DNA of 6,364 bases from positions 1 to 6,364 of the forward strand of contig JACRCS010000411.1 in the NCBI GenBank assembly GCA_016218905.1, given 5' to 3'. Positions 6,165 to 6,364 of the stretch are shown here, one piece after another. Position numbers and translations under genes: made by a program. Origin of the DNA: Deltaproteobacteria bacterium (GTDB lineage Bacteria; Desulfobacterota_C; Deferrisomatia; Deferrisomatales; JACRMM01). Below the pieces are notes generated by a model. That model was not told the origin of the DNA. It saw only the letters and a list, made by a program, of their open reading frames with translations, and did not search any database. The stretch's first letter is position 1; every line of letters begins with the position of its first letter.

Positions 6165-6236
6165 GGCTGCGGCCTTTCTCAGCTTCGGTACGCCGCTGCG
6201 CGGCCGGTTGGCTGAAAGTGACCCCGGCCTCTTTTC

Positions 6237-6363
6237 CGTCACCCCGGCACGGATTGCCGGGGTCCAGGGCCCAGGCTTCGCCTGGCGGAGCCGGCTTCGC
6301 CCGGCAGAGCCAGGAGGGTCCATCCATGGCGCACTGGATTCCGGCGTCCATGCCGGAATGACG
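6237..6363. repeat. Palindromic intergenic repeat with hairpin ends (REP/BIME- or MITE-like)
   Basis: The left end (6237-6266) begins CGTCACCCCGGCA and the right end (6335-6363) finishes TGCCGGAATGACG, so the ends are imperfect inverted repeats. Each end is itself a hairpin: ACCCCGGCA/TGCCGGGGT around CGGAT (6241-6263), and ATTCCGGC/GCCGGAAT around GTCCAT (6338-6359). Between them lie CCAGGC-TTC-GCCTGG (6271-6285) and a smaller GCCGG/CCGGC stem (6290-6305). Sequences of the 'TGGATTCCGG...CCGGAATGACG' kind are widespread intergenic repeats in many bacteria. It may continue past the window edge. Confidence 0.6.
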
Positions 6364-6364
6364 A

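Noticed and set aside
6144..6236. Possible remains of AAA+ and HTH domains after the sensor paralogue
   Set aside because: I looked in all frames for Walker, GAFTGA or Fis-type motifs and saw none; the sequence turns into hairpins and repeat.

Overview
The window is GC-rich bacterial DNA with a strong third-position GC bias in its genes. Sigma-54 (RpoN) regulators, an acyl-CoA carboxylase subunit and palindromic intergenic repeats suggest a proteobacterial or similar environmental lineage (Deltaproteobacteria-like, NC10 or Rokubacteria are possible). The sequence alone does not fix the taxon.

Layout. Positions 1-99 hold the last 32 codons of a probable transposase. Positions 100-401 are non-coding and hold a small inverted-repeat element and a long perfect hairpin. 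A complete carboxyltransferase (beta) subunit of the propionyl-CoA carboxylase / methylmalonyl-CoA decarboxylase family lies at 402-1955 on the minus strand. After a 363-bp gap comes a small eight-cysteine protein (2319-2570, minus). A 670-bp divergent intergenic region follows. Then two plus-strand genes lie 38 bp apart: a complete AcoR-type sigma-54 activator (GAF, AAA+, Fis HTH; 3241-5202) and a shorter paralogue that keeps only the sensory half (5241-6143). The right edge (6237-6363) is a palindromic intergenic repeat.

How the parts may work together. Both minus-strand genes are preceded by good -24/-12 sigma-54 promoter matches. Each promoter has, 136-139 bp upstream of its -12 GC, a copy of the same motif (minus strand CACAA-N3-TGTCGCA-N2-GTG). 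The inferred unit is a local sigma-54 regulon: an activator gene, a sensor-only paralogue that could modulate it, and two target transcripts (an orphan carboxyltransferase and a Cys-rich small protein) that share an operator at a fixed distance. The genes and domains are well supported. The promoter and operator pairing is a pattern read by eye, with no statistics behind it. The ligand and any role for the truncated paralogue are inference.
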